Positions 8,861 to 16,536 of a DNA stretch of 64,000 nt are shown in pieces (positions within the stretch are counted from its first letter, which is position 1; each line of letters starts with the position of its first letter). The DNA is from Burkholderiales bacterium. GTDB lineage: Bacteria > Pseudomonadota > Gammaproteobacteria > Burkholderiales > Burkholderiaceae_D. The notes beneath the pieces are model-generated. The model saw only the letters and a list, made by a program, of their open reading frames with translations. It had not been told where the DNA came from and made no database searches. The stretch lies in assembly GCA_016177875.1 (NCBI GenBank), contig JACOUL010000004.1, forward strand, positions 23,315-87,314, in the 5' to 3' direction. Both the position numbers and the translations under genes were made by a program.

Positions 8861-9298
8861 ATGTTTACGCCTTCCCAACACGATGTTCGCCGTTTTTTTT
8901 GCGAAACTTATCAAAAACAAGAATCCAAGTCCATTCTGACGCCGATGGAAGCCTTGGCACGCGACTGGATCGTCCAACACCCGGAATATGCCAGTCATCT
9001 AGACGATACAGAAGCGGCGCTTGCCGCCGACTTTTCGGTTGAGCAAGGGCAGACCAATCCCTTTCTGCATTTGTCCATGCATCTCTCGATCGCGGAACAA
9101 GTCTCGATTGATCAGCCGCCCGGTATACGGGCTGCCTTTTTGTCCCTTGCCAACAAGCTGCAATCGGAGCATGAGGCGCATCACCACATCATGGAATGTT
9201 TGGGCGAGATGATTTGGAATTCGCAGCGCAGCGGCTTGCCGCCGGATGGTGCAGAATATATTGACTGCGTACGGCGGCGAGGGGGAATCGCCAAATAA
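8861..9298 (+). CDS. DUF1841 family protein
   Basis: 145 residues, soluble. The beginning [19 protein letters not shown] and the segment [24 protein letters not shown] are diagnostic of the proteobacterial DUF1841 family, whose function is unknown. Several His residues cluster in the middle ([20 protein letters not shown]), which might bind a metal (inference). It is divergent from the nitroreductase gene and ends in a terminator shared with the convergent cytochrome genes. Confidence 0.87.
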   Translation: MFTPSQHDVRRFFCETYQKQESKSILTPMEALARDWIVQHPEYASHLDDTEAALAADFSVEQGQTNPFLHLSMHLSIAEQVSIDQPPGIRAAFLSLANKLQSEHEAHHHIMECLGEMIWNSQRSGLPPDGAEYIDCVRRRGGIAK

Positions 9299-9326
9299 AA
9301 AAGCCACGGAAATCCGTGGCTTTTTT
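9297..9326. terminator. Bidirectional terminator between DUF1841 and cytochrome c genes
   Basis: AAAAAAGCCACGGA pairs with TCCGTGGCTTTTTT across a minimal AA loop; A-tract on one side and T-tract on the other serve both strands. Confidence 0.88.
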
Positions 9327-9340
9327 ACGAAACGTTCGAC

Positions 9341-9688
9341 TTATTTACGCAGCACCAGCGAACCCGGCAGGCTGTGCAGATAAGCAGCGATGTCCTTGAT
9401 TTCTTGCGCTTTGAGTGCTGTTGCTTGGGCAGTCATAATCGCATTGTTACGGCCATTGGGACCGTCACCGCGCTTATACGCAATCAAAGCATGCTCAAGG
9501 TAATCTTGATGTTGTCCGGCCAGTTTTGGATAGGCAGGATCGATCGGCGTATTGAAATCTGCGCCATGACAAGCTGCGCAAGCTTTTTGCGCAAGCGCCT
9601 TGCCCGCCTCAATATTGCCGCCCGCGAAAGTGTTGAAGGACAAGGTGGAAGCGAACGCTACCAGCATCGATGCAATAATTTTCTTCAT
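9341..9688 (-). CDS. Periplasmic monohaem cytochrome c (c4/c553-like)
   Basis: 115 residues with signal peptide (cleavage near FNTFAGG). Haem-binding CAACH lies early in the mature part, and a distal Met is available in the segment NNAIMTAQA. The GQHQDYLEHALIAYKRG segment is typical of class I cytochromes of the c553/c4 type, which shuttle electrons to terminal oxidases. ATG at 9688 has a GGAGG site; the longer frame has no signal peptide at its start. It is the second gene of a two-cytochrome operon. Confidence 0.9.
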   Translation of the reverse strand: MKKIIASMLVAFASTLSFNTFAGGNIEAGKALAQKACAACHGADFNTPIDPAYPKLAGQHQDYLEHALIAYKRGDGPNGRNNAIMTAQATALKAQEIKDIAAYLHSLPGSLVLRK

Positions 9689-9701
9689 GTTCGGCCTCCG
9701 A

Positions 9702-10022
9702 TTATTTCTGCTGCGCGTAATACGCTGCCAAGTCGGCGATATCCTGATCCGACAAGCTGGCCGCAATGCCGCGCATGGAGGGATGCTTGCGTTCGCCTTT
9801 TTGGTAAGCCTTCAGCGCATTTTCAATGTATTTCGCCGATTGGCCGCCGATCATGGGCACTTGATAGACCTCGGGGAAAGTGGCTTTATAGCCAGGAATG
9901 GCGTGGCAACCAATACACATCGACACCTTTTTTTCGGCAGCCTTGGCATCGCCTTTTATGTCAGCTGCAACTGCCAGCTGAGCCATGCCGGCAAGCGCTA
10001 AAAATGCGAGAAGTTTTTTCAT
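9702..10022 (-). CDS. Periplasmic monohaem cytochrome c
   Basis: 106 residues, signal peptide MKKLLAFLALAGMAQLAVAA, haem motif CIGCH and an axial Met in HPSMRGIAA. The segment GGQSAKYIENALKAYQKGERKHP aligns with the corresponding part of the next cytochrome gene, so the pair probably arose by duplication. The 13-bp gap between the genes contains a ribosome-binding site, indicating co-expression. The pair resembles the two halves of a dihaem cytochrome c4 (inference). Confidence 0.9.
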   Translation of the reverse strand: MKKLLAFLALAGMAQLAVAADIKGDAKAAEKKVSMCIGCHAIPGYKATFPEVYQVPMIGGQSAKYIENALKAYQKGERKHPSMRGIAASLSDQDIADLAAYYAQQK

Positions 10023-10122
10023 GTTGGCAGAAGTAAGCTTAAAAACTGCGCAATTCTACCCGAAACCCCTGCGTCAGTCCATGCCGGCTCGACAATCTTG
10101 CCGAGCCGGATGCCAGGCTTAC

Positions 10123-12249
10123 TTAGCTGCCGGTCTTGGATTTATTTCCCGGACGCTCTTGCGAGCTTACCTTACGGGTCGCCGCGACGACTGCCAAGAC
10201 TCTCTCCTGTTTCTGAGGAAAGAAGAAAGCCCAAGGGGCGGTAACAAATCGCCGCAATATGGTACGCAGAACCAATCTGCGAACTCGTCCCGCGACACTG
10301 CGAGCCCGCAGCGCCAACATCAGTGCGCAACCGAAAGCGATCCCGACGTTTAACAAACCGGTCACGGCAATTCCGCCAATGGCGAGCCAGGTCTCGGGCA
10401 AGGCAAGGCTGCTCCAGCCGAGACTCGCCATAGCGCCTATCGCGTTACCCGCGGCAAAGGCGACATGGCGTACTTCCGCCGGAAAACCCAGGAACTGCAA
10501 CACGACAGGTCCCAGGCCAAGCAAAAAAGCCAGCGATAGGTTGCCCGCAAAACATGCAACATGCCGCTCCAGCCATAGCGCGAGCCGCGCAGCGCGCGCG
10601 CTTCCTAATGTGTGCACCAAGCGACGATGGTGCTCCACCGCGGAGCGCAACTGCCTTAAAGAAAACCAATTATCGGCAAAACCTGCTGCCAGGCTAGACA
10701 GCCAAAGCAATACGCCGATAAAGACGGCATACAAGGGAGTCATGCCGATAGCCGATAGCGACTGCAAACTGGCGTGCGCTTTTTCAGGCGACATCAGCTG
10801 CACGCCGGACAGTCCAACGGCGAGCATGGCAATCACAAGGATCGTAGGAATGAGCGTCATAAGATTGCCGAATACTGCCGCAGATTGAAAACGCAAGAGG
10901 CAAGCCACTTCTTGCATCAATCCGCGCAACCCATCGCGGGAACCTAAACTGCCCATTTTCGCGGCCAAGGAAGGTGCCGTCACTACTGCTTGCTTCGCCC
11001 CCAATACGCCGCCCACTGCAGAAATCAAGAGAAAACTCGCGGCGAAATTGAGTGACGCCACCAATCCTGCGACGAAATGCCCCTGCCCGCCTTTCATCGC
11101 GAGCATACCGATAACGGAGAAGCTTGCCAGCACGCCGCCCAGCGCAGCTGCCTTCAATACGCTGCGATATTCGCCGCGGTTACGGACAATGTATTGCTCG
11201 CCGTGATCGGCATTGCGCTCCACCAGTTTACGTCCAAGTAATGAAAAGCTTCGATGCATCAGCCCCTGGAGAGCTGAACGCCGATGTTGTCCGACCACGA
11301 GATCCGCCAACATCGTTTGCGCCATGCCGCGCGCAAGATCGGGCGGCGCTTCGCGCAAATCGATCAATTGCGCCATGCGCCCCAATTGCGCGCGCATGCG
11401 CTCCACGCTGTACACCAGATTGACCGACACGCCATACTCATCAAGATGATCAACGATACGGTCGGTCTGCGCTTGGCATACCGCAATCAACATGCGCACG
11501 CTGCGCAATGCGGCGGGGTCGCTGCCCAACAAAAGATATTTTTCGGCTTCACGACGCAAAGCCATGAAAGGCGTGGCTTGAAGCGGAATTTTCGCTTCAA
11601 GCCGCTGGCGAAAACCGGGGCTGATGCCGGTCGATGCAATCGTGGTCGCCAAATAAATTAAGCTTTCATCGATCTGGTTACGCCAGGCGTGGCTGATACC
11701 TTCATCCATGCACAACTTGGATAGACGCGCCATGGTGGCATGATCCAAGCCGCGCAACCATTCGACATCCGCAGCATCCGGGAACAAGGTCGTGAGCAGC
11801 GCAGGCAAATCGTGGCGCGAGTTGGGCCGCGGCAGAACACGCTTGACGATGCGCTCCGACCATTCATTGACCAAGGAAGATTCACGCGGCATGCCGGCGG
11901 CGCAAAACAGTTCTGTGCCGGCGGCTTCGCGCAGCGTTTTCTGCGCGGTGGCCTGCACCAGCTTTTTGATCTCGCGGTGGGTATCGAGCCAGTCGAGCAC
12001 AAAACGCAGACGCTGCTGACGCAAGCGGTCGCGCAATGCATCGTTGCCCATCGCGCCTTCAGGAACCCGGCGCAGCCATTCGACCACGTCGGTGATCCAG
12101 TTGATGCGCTCATGCCAGGAAGCGAAGGGATTAGCGCGGCGCAGCAAGGATTCGGCCTGACGGCTGATGTTCCACTTATGGTGACGATGCTGGGCGCCAC
12201 CACGAAAGCGGCGCCACATGACGAGCGCACGGAGAAACAATATCTTCAT
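10123..12249 (-). CDS. 'Site-specific recombinase' family membrane protein (SpecificRecomb, Gcr-like)
   Basis: 708 residues. The N-terminal 340 residues are soluble and helical; the C-terminal half has about six hydrophobic segments (for example AALGGVLASFSVIGMLAM, LMTLIPTILVIAMLAVGL, LAFLLGLGPVVLQFLG), so this is an inner-membrane protein. It belongs to the family historically named after a gonococcal putative recombinase, but no tyrosine or serine recombinase catalytic motif is visible. The true function is unknown. It is monocistronic and divergent from the moxR-type gene. Confidence 0.82.
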   Translation of the reverse strand: MKILFLRALVMWRRFRGGAQHRHHKWNISRQAESLLRRANPFASWHERINWITDVVEWLRRVPEGAMGNDALRDRLRQQRLRFVLDWLDTHREIKKLVQATAQKTLREAAGTELFCAAGMPRESSLVNEWSERIVKRVLPRPNSRHDLPALLTTLFPDAADVEWLRGLDHATMARLSKLCMDEGISHAWRNQIDESLIYLATTIASTGISPGFRQRLEAKIPLQATPFMALRREAEKYLLLGSDPAALRSVRMLIAVCQAQTDRIVDHLDEYGVSVNLVYSVERMRAQLGRMAQLIDLREAPPDLARGMAQTMLADLVVGQHRRSALQGLMHRSFSLLGRKLVERNADHGEQYIVRNRGEYRSVLKAAALGGVLASFSVIGMLAMKGGQGHFVAGLVASLNFAASFLLISAVGGVLGAKQAVVTAPSLAAKMGSLGSRDGLRGLMQEVACLLRFQSAAVFGNLMTLIPTILVIAMLAVGLSGVQLMSPEKAHASLQSLSAIGMTPLYAVFIGVLLWLSSLAAGFADNWFSLRQLRSAVEHHRRLVHTLGSARAARLALWLERHVACFAGNLSLAFLLGLGPVVLQFLGFPAEVRHVAFAAGNAIGAMASLGWSSLALPETWLAIGGIAVTGLLNVGIAFGCALMLALRARSVAGRVRRLVLRTILRRFVTAPWAFFFPQKQERVLAVVAATRKVSSQERPGNKSKTGS

Positions 12250-12400
12250 TTATTTAAGGTGTAATGGTTATCTGAAGAGAATGAGCTGCGCATGCAGAAA
12301 ACCCGCGTCCCGCTTGCCGTTTCGTTCTCGCTTATACTTTGGCGATTAGTTGGATGAGCAGTTTTACTCGGGTTTCTTTTCTTCCACATGACACAACGCT

Positions 12401-13255
12401 ATGCGACAGCCAAAACGCTTTGAAGGTTCCCCAAGTTATGTTGCAACCGATGATTTAAAGCTGGCGGTGAACGCCGCACTCACCTTGCAACGGCCGCTTT
12501 TGATCAAAGGCGAACCGGGCACCGGGAAAACCATGTTGGCGGAAGAAGTCGCCACCGCGCTGGACATGCCCTTGTTGCAGTGGCATGTCAAATCCACCAC
12601 CAAGGCGCAGCAGGGCCTGTACGAATACGATGCCGTCTCACGCTTGCGCGATTCGCAATTGGGCGAGGAACGCGTCAAGGATATTCACAACTACATCGTC
12701 AAGGGCATCTTGTGGCAAGCCTTCACCGCGCCGGAGCCGGTGGTGCTGTTGATCGACGAGATCGACAAGGCCGATATCGAATTCCCCAACGACTTGCTGC
12801 GCGAGCTCGATCGCATGGAATTTCACGTATACGAAACTCGCGAAACGATCGTTGCGCGCCATCGGCCGCTGGTCGTGATTACCTCGAATAATGAAAAGGA
12901 ATTGCCGGACGCTTTTTTGCGCCGTTGCTTTTTTCATTACATTAGATTTCCGGACAAAGACACCATGCAGGCAATCGTCGACGTTCATTTCCCGCAATTA
13001 AAAAAGGATTTGCTGGCAGAGGCGCTGCAAACGTTTTACGAATTGCGCGACGTCCCCGGCTTGAAGAAAAAACCCTCCACCTCCGAATTATTGGATTGGT
13101 TGAAATTACTGCTGGCGGAGGACATTCCCGCCGAAGCTTTACGCAATCCGGACGAGAAAGCGGCGATTCCGCCCTTGCATGGCGCCCTGCTGAAAAATGA
13201 ACAGGATGTCCATTTGTTCGAACGCATGGTCTTCATGGCGCGCGCCAATCGCTAG
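12401..13255 (+). CDS. MoxR/CbbQ-family AAA+ ATPase
   Basis: 284 residues. Walker A is GEPGTGKT at about residues 37-44, Walker B is VLLIDEIDKAD, and VITSNNEKELPDAFLRRC supplies sensor 1 and the arginine finger region. MoxR ATPases remodel or insert cofactors into partner proteins together with a VWA-domain protein, and exactly such a gene starts 9 bp downstream. There is no CO dehydrogenase or Rubisco operon nearby, so the client is unknown. Confidence 0.92.
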   Translation: MRQPKRFEGSPSYVATDDLKLAVNAALTLQRPLLIKGEPGTGKTMLAEEVATALDMPLLQWHVKSTTKAQQGLYEYDAVSRLRDSQLGEERVKDIHNYIVKGILWQAFTAPEPVVLLIDEIDKADIEFPNDLLRELDRMEFHVYETRETIVARHRPLVVITSNNEKELPDAFLRRCFFHYIRFPDKDTMQAIVDVHFPQLKKDLLAEALQTFYELRDVPGLKKKPSTSELLDWLKLLLAEDIPAEALRNPDEKAAIPPLHGALLKNEQDVHLFERMVFMARANR

Positions 13256-13264
13256 CACACCGCC

Positions 13265-14434
13265 ATGCTGATCGATTTCTTTTTCACGCTGAAAGACGCC
13301 AAGATCCCGGTATCGATCAAGGAATTTCTGGTGTTGCTGGAAGCGATGCAAAAGAACGTGATCGCGCCTTCTCTCGACGATTTTTATTATCTGGCGCGCA
13401 CCACCCTGGTCAAGGATGAAGCGCATTACGATAAATTCGATCAGGCGTTCGGTTTGTACTTCAAAGGCATCGCCACCGTTTTCGAGGAACAAAGCCAGAT
13501 TCCGCTCGATTGGCTGGTGCAGCGCATGAAGCGCGAATTGACTCCGGAGCAAATCGCCGCACTTGAAAAATTCGGCTACGACAAGCTGATGGATCGCTTG
13601 AAGGAATTGCTCAAAGAGCAGCAGGAACGCCACGAAGGCGGCAGCAAATGGATAGGCACCGGCGGCACTTCATCTTTCGGCCATGGCGGCACCAATCCGG
13701 AAGGCATACGCATAGGCGGCAAAGGCGGCAACCGCACCGCCGTCAAAGTATGGGAAGCGCGCGCCTATCGGGATTACGATGCGGAGCGCGAAATCGGCAC
13801 GCGCAATATCAAGGTAGCCTTGCGGCGATTGCGCAAATTCGCGCGTGACGGCGCGCAAGAAGAGTTGGCATTGGATGACACCATTCGCGCCACCGCGAAC
13901 AACGCAGGTTACCTGGACATTCGCATGCAGCCGGAACGCCGCAACAATATCAAGGTGCTGATGCTGCTGGATGTGGGCGGCACGATGGATGACCATATCG
14001 CGCGCACGGAAGAATTATTTTCCGCAGCCAGTAGCGAATTCAAGAACATGGAGTTTTATTATTTCCACAACTGCGTCTACGATTGGCTGTGGAAAAACAA
14101 TCGCCGCCGCCACGCCGAAAAATTTCCAACCTGGGATGTGCTGCGCAAATACACGCCGGACACCAAGCTGATTTTCGTGGGCGACGCCACCATGAGTCCT
14201 TATGAAATTTTGCAACCGGGCGGATCGGTCGAGTACAACAATGATGAGGCGGGCGTCGTATGGCTGCAGCGCTTTACGCAGGCTTTTCCGAAATTCATTT
14301 GGCTGAATCCCGAGCCACAAAGCTTGTGGCCATACCGCCAGTCCATCGCCATCATCCGGCAAATCATGAGTGATAGGATGTTTCCCGTCACCCTGGACGG
14401 ACTTGAGCGCGGCATGCGCTTGCTGAGTAAATAA
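13265..14434 (+). CDS. VWA domain protein (CoxE-like partner of the MoxR ATPase)
   Basis: 389 residues. The first 125 residues are helical; a Gly-rich linker (GTGGTSSFGHGGTNPEG) leads to a C-terminal von Willebrand A domain starting near KVLMLLDVGGTMDD. The MIDAS motif, usually DxSxS, reads DVGGT, so metal coordination would be atypical. It follows the AAA+ gene directly and the two products very likely form a MoxR-VWA chaperone pair. It is convergent with, and touches, the next gene's stop. Confidence 0.88.
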   Translation: MLIDFFFTLKDAKIPVSIKEFLVLLEAMQKNVIAPSLDDFYYLARTTLVKDEAHYDKFDQAFGLYFKGIATVFEEQSQIPLDWLVQRMKRELTPEQIAALEKFGYDKLMDRLKELLKEQQERHEGGSKWIGTGGTSSFGHGGTNPEGIRIGGKGGNRTAVKVWEARAYRDYDAEREIGTRNIKVALRRLRKFARDGAQEELALDDTIRATANNAGYLDIRMQPERRNNIKVLMLLDVGGTMDDHIARTEELFSAASSEFKNMEFYYFHNCVYDWLWKNNRRRHAEKFPTWDVLRKYTPDTKLIFVGDATMSPYEILQPGGSVEYNNDEAGVVWLQRFTQAFPKFIWLNPEPQSLWPYRQSIAIIRQIMSDRMFPVTLDGLERGMRLLSK

Positions 14435-15364
14435 TTACTGCACTTTCAATTGTGCCGTTGACGTACCAATGCCTAGCGCGTTAGGAATATTGAAAAGATA
14501 GTTTCCGGGATTGTTCGCGGTTAGCTGCATATCCACTTGCTGGTCGTTGATCACGGTTGCAGAAGTCGCCGTCAAACCCTGCATATTGATGGCCGCAGCC
14601 GGATTACCGAGCTGGCTAAATCCTTTTCCGGATACCTGAATTCCACTCGCTTGGCCGGCTGTGATGGGCGACGGCGTGATAGCGGTAATTTCAGGCAACC
14701 GCTTGCTCAACACCACATTGAAGCCGACCGGTGTATATCCCGGAGCACTGATCGTGACCGTTGCATTGTGGTCTTCAAAATTGGCGAGGAGCGCAGCCTT
14801 GTTAATATCGATCGCGAATGTGACTTGGCTAGGCGTGACGCCGCTTGTGGAAGTCAAAGTCAGCCAGGATTGCGAGCTGTTGGCGCTCCACGTCACCGTC
14901 TGCGCATTGCCAGTAAAGTAAATAGTCTGACCTCCGGCAAGCGCCGCTGAAGTGCCGGTCAAGTTCATCGTGACGTTCACGTCCTGCGGCTTGAACAAAC
15001 CTGTTCCGACGGTATAGGTGACCGGTATGCTGGCCGTCGACGATACGCCTTCAGCAGTCGTATACGTGAAGCTCGCGTTCGCGGAATAAGAACCGGCCAT
15101 CACGCCAATGCCGGATACCGAGACTTCATAACGTGCGCTATCGACCTTGTTTAACTTGAGCCAGCCGGCGCTGGCGGATGCGCTGAGGGTTCCCGGCATA
15201 TTCGGCAGATTGACGGTGACGGATTGCGGCACCGAATTCACGCCTTCATAACCCGAGAAACTCAATGAATTGACCGAGGCGGAAATGAGCGTGCCGCTGC
15301 TTGATGAACCGCCGCCGCAGCTCACGAGCAAGAGCGCCAGGAACAGCGCCGAAACCGCCCTCAT
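14435..15364 (-). CDS. Lipoprotein with BACON-like and IPT/TIG-like domains
   Basis: About 309 residues. The lipobox LVSC follows a short hydrophobic signal, then a Gly/Ser linker. Two BACON-like beta-sandwich repeats are seen (SASAGWLKL and SSQSWLTLTSTSGVTPSQ mark them). The C-terminal domain, starting near PEITAITPSPITAGQ with a GKGF motif, looks like IPT/TIG. This is a cell-surface or periplasmic binding protein of unknown ligand. The start at 15364 gives a normal lipoprotein signal; an upstream in-frame ATG at 15421 would add 19 polar residues, and neither has a clear ribosome-binding site. Confidence 0.75.
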   Translation of the reverse strand: MRAVSALFLALLLVSCGGGSSSSGTLISASVNSLSFSGYEGVNSVPQSVTVNLPNMPGTLSASASAGWLKLNKVDSARYEVSVSGIGVMAGSYSANASFTYTTAEGVSSTASIPVTYTVGTGLFKPQDVNVTMNLTGTSAALAGGQTIYFTGNAQTVTWSANSSQSWLTLTSTSGVTPSQVTFAIDINKAALLANFEDHNATVTISAPGYTPVGFNVVLSKRLPEITAITPSPITAGQASGIQVSGKGFSQLGNPAAAINMQGLTATSATVINDQQVDMQLTANNPGNYLFNIPNALGIGTSTAQLKVQ

Positions 15365-15525
15365 CAAAAAATGAATCGAATTGCGATATTCAAGCTGGGT
15401 ATCGAATGAGAGCGAAGCCATGACAATTCTGCGAGATATACGTCGAAAAAATTATAAGGCGGATGCTTCTCGGCGCCGCGAGGATTTTTTGCCTTCGTCA
15501 TTAAAAAACCACTCTTATCGATTCA

Positions 15526-16377
15526 TCATTGCGTGGTCGACGTGACTGATCTGTCTTGCAATGGCGGCAAAAACTTTTTTAGCAGAGACACGAGATGATG
15601 AACTGCCAATGGCTTGTTTAAAAAACCATCGCAGCCGGCGAAGCGGGCTCTCGCGGCATCATAGACAAAAGGTTTTCCGGTCAGCATGACAACCGAGGTT
15701 TGGTGCGCGGCGTTCATGCGCTTAATTTGTTCGCTTAAGCGGTAAGGGTCGACGCCGGGCGTTGACGTATTGATTAACACCAGCGCCACTTTTTGACGCT
15801 TGCAATAATCGGCCGCCGCTTCTTCTTCGCGTGCCCACGCAACCGGGCAATCGTACCGTTTTAGAACGCCCAGCAAAAAATCCCGCAGCATTGCAGTCTT
15901 GTCTATCACCAGCACACCGCCATCGGCGGGTGCTCGACGCCGATTCTCATATTCGGCAGGATCGGTTAAATCGATGTCCAGGCGCTCTTGCCGGCGGCGC
16001 TCCGGCACCTTGACCGCCGCCGACGCCTCCAATCGCGACAATGCCTCCGCGCGTCGTTCCACCAAAATATCGAGTTCCGAAAAAACCGCGGGTAAGCGCC
16101 AGGGGCGCGGAATGCGCGGATACGGCAACGCGATCGACGGCTCGCCTACCAACAAGGCGGGCCGAATATCGCTCGGAGAAAAATAGGAAAGTTTCGCCAA
16201 TGCCCGAATGTCATCCGCATTGGCGATAAACAAGTCCGGCTCTTGCAAGTTATCTTCTTCCAGCCGAAAGTAGCCATACTGCCTCTCGCGGTCGGCAGCA
16301 AAGGCAGCGCTCAGTTTGTCGGCTTCGCGATCGTCGAAGCCGATCAGGCGCACGGCATAGGGATACTTACTTGGCAT
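15526..16377 (-). CDS. Degenerate response-regulator receiver protein
   Basis: 283 residues. The C-terminal 125 residues have a CheY-like fold pattern: VLVIDKT at the first strand, VALVLINTSTPGVD at the third, VVMLTGK at the fourth and FLNKPL with the conserved Lys at the fifth. The phospho-acceptor position is Asn203 instead of Asp and the acidic pocket is DK instead of DD, so normal phosphorylation is not expected. The N-terminal 130 residues show no clear family, perhaps a second worn receiver. It is divergent from parE and shares an upstream region that contains a LexA-like box. Confidence 0.75.
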   Translation of the reverse strand: MPSKYPYAVRLIGFDDREADKLSAAFAADRERQYGYFRLEEDNLQEPDLFIANADDIRALAKLSYFSPSDIRPALLVGEPSIALPYPRIPRPWRLPAVFSELDILVERRAEALSRLEASAAVKVPERRRQERLDIDLTDPAEYENRRRAPADGGVLVIDKTAMLRDFLLGVLKRYDCPVAWAREEEAAADYCKRQKVALVLINTSTPGVDPYRLSEQIKRMNAAHQTSVVMLTGKPFVYDAARARFAGCDGFLNKPLAVHHLVSLLKKFLPPLQDRSVTSTTQ

Positions 16378-16427
16378 GGCAGGACTGATTTTATCCGCAG
16401 CGAGTTGCAATAGACTAATTTTCTATG

Positions 16428-16455
16428 CCGACACTGTATGAATTTACAGTATAAT
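16428..16455 (+). promoter_or_regulatory. Sigma-70 promoter of parE
   Basis: CCGACA at 16428-16433 (four of six matches to the -35) and a perfect TATAAT at 16450-16455, 16 bp apart, about 80 bp before parE. Confidence 0.6.
16433..16450. promoter_or_regulatory. LexA (SOS) box between the -35 and -10 of parE
   Basis: ACTGTATGAATTTACAGT is an inverted repeat with the exact CTGT-N8-ACAG spacing of the E. coli-type LexA operator and is followed by A, as in the full consensus. It occupies the spacer of the parE promoter and abuts the -10, the classic position for repression. The divergent receiver-like gene could also be affected. Confidence 0.68.
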
Positions 16456-16536
16456 TAGAAAACCCTCTCTGGATTTTTTCATTAGAATTCCAGTCTTTGC
16501 GCAAACGCTCTCCCGAAGTCCTCTCTTCTTTCTTGC

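Noticed and set aside
10123..12249. Evidence for an integrated mobile element based on the 'recombinase' family name
   Set aside because: Membrane protein without recombinase motifs, no attachment-site repeats and normal flanking housekeeping genes.
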